A program made the position numbers and the translations under genes. Below are positions 62,052-64,000 of a stretch of 64,000 bases of DNA, piece by piece. This stretch comes from Chitinophagaceae bacterium (GTDB lineage Bacteria > Bacteroidota > Bacteroidia > Chitinophagales > Chitinophagaceae): assembly GCA_016787065.1 (NCBI GenBank), contig JAEUVD010000052.1:1-64000 (forward strand), read 5' to 3'. Position 1 is the first letter of the stretch; the number at the start of each line of letters is the position of its first letter. The notes under the pieces are model-generated. The model saw only the letters and a list, made by a program, of their open reading frames with translations. It was not told the origin of the DNA and made no database searches.

Positions 62052-62075
62052 TCTCCTAACGTACCGATAGCGCTT

Positions 62076-63527
62076 GTGCTCAAAGTTTTCGATAAATTTC
62101 TAATCCGTTCCTTCATACCTCCCTTTATTGGAGCCTTCTTAGTTACGTGGTTCATATTTATCATGCAGTTTATGTGGTTATGGATCGATGAGTTCATCGG
62201 TAAAGGATTGGAAGTACTCGTTATCATGCAATTTATCGGATTACTTTCTTTAACCTTGGTACCCATTGCCCTTCCCTTAGGTATTCTCTTTTCAGCAATC
62301 ATGACGTACGGCAAACTTGGAGAAACAACGGAACTTGTTGCCATAAAATCTGCCGGTATTTCGGTTGCCAAATTCACGCGCCCTCTTTTTTGGTTTGTAT
62401 TACTCTTAACCATTGGCTCCTTTCTATTCAATAACCATGTAATTCCGGCAGCACAGTTAAAATTTACGCGTTTATTAAATGACATCAGTGAGAAGAAACC
62501 GGTAGTGGTTATTAAACCCGGAAAATTCTATAAAGACATTCCGAACTATACAATTTATATTTCCTCTAAAGAATCGGATAATAAAACGGTTCATGATATC
62601 AAAATTTACGACCATACCGATGCTAAAGGAAATAACAAATTAACCATGGCGAAAACCGGCAAGATGTATGTATCGGATGATAAACGTTATTTGATTTTTG
62701 AATTACAGGATGGTTGGCGATACGAAACCAGAGAACCAAGTAATAAAAATGATTTTGAACAAATACGTTTGGGTTTTAAATACTGGAAAAAAGTATTCGA
62801 CCTTAGTTCATTCAAAATGCCAAAAACCGATGAAAGCTATTACAAAAATCTTCGCGCCGTGATGTCGGCACAACAGATTTATAAGCAAATAGATACATCG
62901 AAAATTAAATTGAATCGATTATACCTTTCGAATAAAGAATTATTTTACCCGAACATGTATGTTATGCGTCGTGATACGATGCGTATAAAAGACACTTTGT
63001 CGAAAACGATTTCGCGTAAAGATTCTATGTTCAGGCGAATACCATCAGAATTAAAATCGCGTGTTCTTACAAGTGCTGAAATAAATATGCGTTCCGTAAA
63101 AAGCATGCTGGAAATAGCCCGACAAAATGAGAAACTTCAGATCATGAACCTCACGGAATTTCGAGTAGAATTTAATAAACGTTTTAATTTGCCTTTAGCC
63201 TGTTTACTTCTTTTTGTAATCGGAGCTGCCCTCGGTTCTATTATCCGAAAAGGAGGCCTGGGCTTGCCTTTTATTGTAGCCGTTAGTTTTTTCATAGTCT
63301 ATTACTTCCTGAATGCGGTTGGAGAAAACATGGCGAAAGAACAAGTAGTACCGGTATTGATAGGCTTATGGACGCCTTCTTTTATGCTGGCCATTATCGG
63401 TGCATTCTTAATGTATCATGCCAATACCGATTCACGATTTATGAATTCTGGTTTTTTTAATCTCCGATCAAATAAAGCTATTGCCAAACTGCTCGATTAT
63501 TTACAACAAAAAGGAAAAGCGAATTGA
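62076..63527 (+). CDS. LptF/LptG family permease (lipopolysaccharide export)
   Basis: A 483-aa YjgP/YjgQ protein that starts at GTG 62076 (MLKVFDKFLIRSFIPPFIGA). Three N-terminal TM helices (FIFIMQFMWLWIDEF, LSLTLVPIALPLGILFSAIM, PLFWFVLLLTIGSFLF), a large periplasmic beta-jellyroll (~residues 125–360) and three C-terminal TM helices (ACLLLFVIGAALGSII, FIVAVSFFIVYYFLNAVG, TPSFMLAIIGAFLMY) are all present. With LptB it powers lipopolysaccharide extraction from the inner membrane. Bacteroidota often carry separate LptF and LptG genes; which of the two this is cannot be told from the sequence alone. Confidence 0.9.
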   Translation: MLKVFDKFLIRSFIPPFIGAFLVTWFIFIMQFMWLWIDEFIGKGLEVLVIMQFIGLLSLTLVPIALPLGILFSAIMTYGKLGETTELVAIKSAGISVAKFTRPLFWFVLLLTIGSFLFNNHVIPAAQLKFTRLLNDISEKKPVVVIKPGKFYKDIPNYTIYISSKESDNKTVHDIKIYDHTDAKGNNKLTMAKTGKMYVSDDKRYLIFELQDGWRYETREPSNKNDFEQIRLGFKYWKKVFDLSSFKMPKTDESYYKNLRAVMSAQQIYKQIDTSKIKLNRLYLSNKELFYPNMYVMRRDTMRIKDTLSKTISRKDSMFRRIPSELKSRVLTSAEINMRSVKSMLEIARQNEKLQIMNLTEFRVEFNKRFNLPLACLLLFVIGAALGSIIRKGGLGLPFIVAVSFFIVYYFLNAVGENMAKEQVVPVLIGLWTPSFMLAIIGAFLMYHANTDSRFMNSGFFNLRSNKAIAKLLDYLQQKGKAN

Positions 63528-64000
63528 AAAAAGAACTTCAACAATTAATCGTAACAAACCTTTGGTATTACATCCCGATAGCTCTATGGTTTGTGGTGGG
63601 CGGTATATTACTTTTAGTATTCTCTCGAGACGATTTATTTTTAACAATAAACAGTTATCATACTCCTGCATGGGATAAAGCCATGAGTGGATTCAGTGGT
63701 TTTGGACGAGGTGATATTATTCCTTTCATTTTAGTTCCGTTAGCGTTTCTGCCTGTTTGTAGAAATAAAACATATATCATTTCTTCGCTTGCCTTCGGAG
63801 CCCTCATACCAACCTTCATCTTCTTCGCTAAAGAGTTTTTCAATAAACCTCGACCCATTTTATATTACGAAGGAAAATACAAAGTACATAGTGTTTCGTG
63901 GTTATCCGATTTAACAAACAATAGTTTCCCCTCCGGACACACCTTAGCGGTGTTTGGGTTCTTTCTTTTACTTAGCATTATATTACCGGTAAAACAAAAA
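63524..64000 (+). CDS. PAP2-family membrane phosphatase (N-terminal part)
   Basis: Open from TTG 63524 (overlapping the lptF/G stop by 4 bases) to the window end, ~159 residues shown. TM-like segments are IPIALWFVVGGILLLVFS and FILVPLAFLPVC. The PAP2/HPPK-type phosphatase motif appears as KEFFNKPRP (KxxxxxxRP) and SFPSGHT (PSGH); the last motif lies beyond the window. It dephosphorylates lipid phosphates such as undecaprenyl-PP or phosphatidate at the membrane. It is the last visible gene of the 57995 operon. Confidence 0.85.
   Translation, partial: MKKELQQLIVTNLWYYIPIALWFVVGGILLLVFSRDDLFLTINSYHTPAWDKAMSGFSGFGRGDIIPFILVPLAFLPVCRNKTYIISSLAFGALIPTFIFFAKEFFNKPRPILYYEGKYKVHSVSWLSDLTNNSFPSGHTLAVFGFFLLLSIILPVKQK

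Overview
The window reads as chromosome of a low-GC member of the Bacteroidota. The evidence is several secreted proteins with type IX secretion (T9SS) sorting domains of both type A (YPNP-type) and type B (NAFSPNDDGLND), SprB-like repeats, a type II-C CRISPR-Cas system with a 48-nt repeat, promoters of the Bacteroidetes TTG-N17–23-TAnnTTTG type, and typical small membrane and lipid genes. Chitinophagales or Sphingobacteriales-like ancestry is plausible but cannot be settled from the sequence alone.

1–10496 (minus strand): surface-protein region. Three paralogous ~490–510 aa T9SS cargo proteins (one runs off the left edge) alternate with two short T9SS-tail remnants that begin inside REP-like hairpins. 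Upstream of them is a very large parallel beta-helix/SprB-repeat protein that is broken by a frameshift near 6970. 10768–13355 (minus strand): an M15 peptidase with a peptidoglycan-binding domain, a 313-aa protein of unknown function, and an XRE-type regulator. The regulator is preceded by a 21-bp-periodic array of GCTAAC dyads.

14066–22544: complete type II-C CRISPR-Cas locus. It has a minus-strand tracrRNA (14066–14146), cas9, cas1 and cas2 on the plus strand, and a 34-repeat array. The tracrRNA anti-repeat, the terminator beside the array and a TATCTTTG promoter box inside every repeat all indicate that crRNAs are made from the minus strand, opposite to the cas genes, with a promoter in each repeat. 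A dead RAYT transposase bracketed by 48-bp inverted REP copies sits directly beyond the array.

23481–25766 (minus): SAM methyltransferase and trmD (translationally close), then exonuclease III. 26503–37383: one 3626-aa secreted adhesin-like protein. 37609–40312: small lipoprotein, ybeY, psd, a DoxX-like membrane protein and an SDR-type protein. 40341–51452: a C2/C3-acid locus with acetyl-CoA synthetase, an InsA-like zinc-ribbon/HTH protein, an outer-membrane porin, an MHS-type permease, small membrane proteins, an SLC5–STAC–histidine kinase plus a single-domain response regulator, and a propionyl-CoA-synthetase-like enzyme. This suggests sensing, uptake and activation of acetate/propionate. 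51576–56554: a secreted metallophosphoesterase and a SprB-repeat type B T9SS protein. 56794–64000: desaturase followed by an apparent operon (a secreted protein with a clan-CD-protease-like His/Cys pair, spermidine-synthase-like methyltransferase, hotdog thioesterase, GT2 glycosyltransferase, LptF/G permease, PAP2 phosphatase running off the right edge). No tRNA or rRNA genes were recognised.
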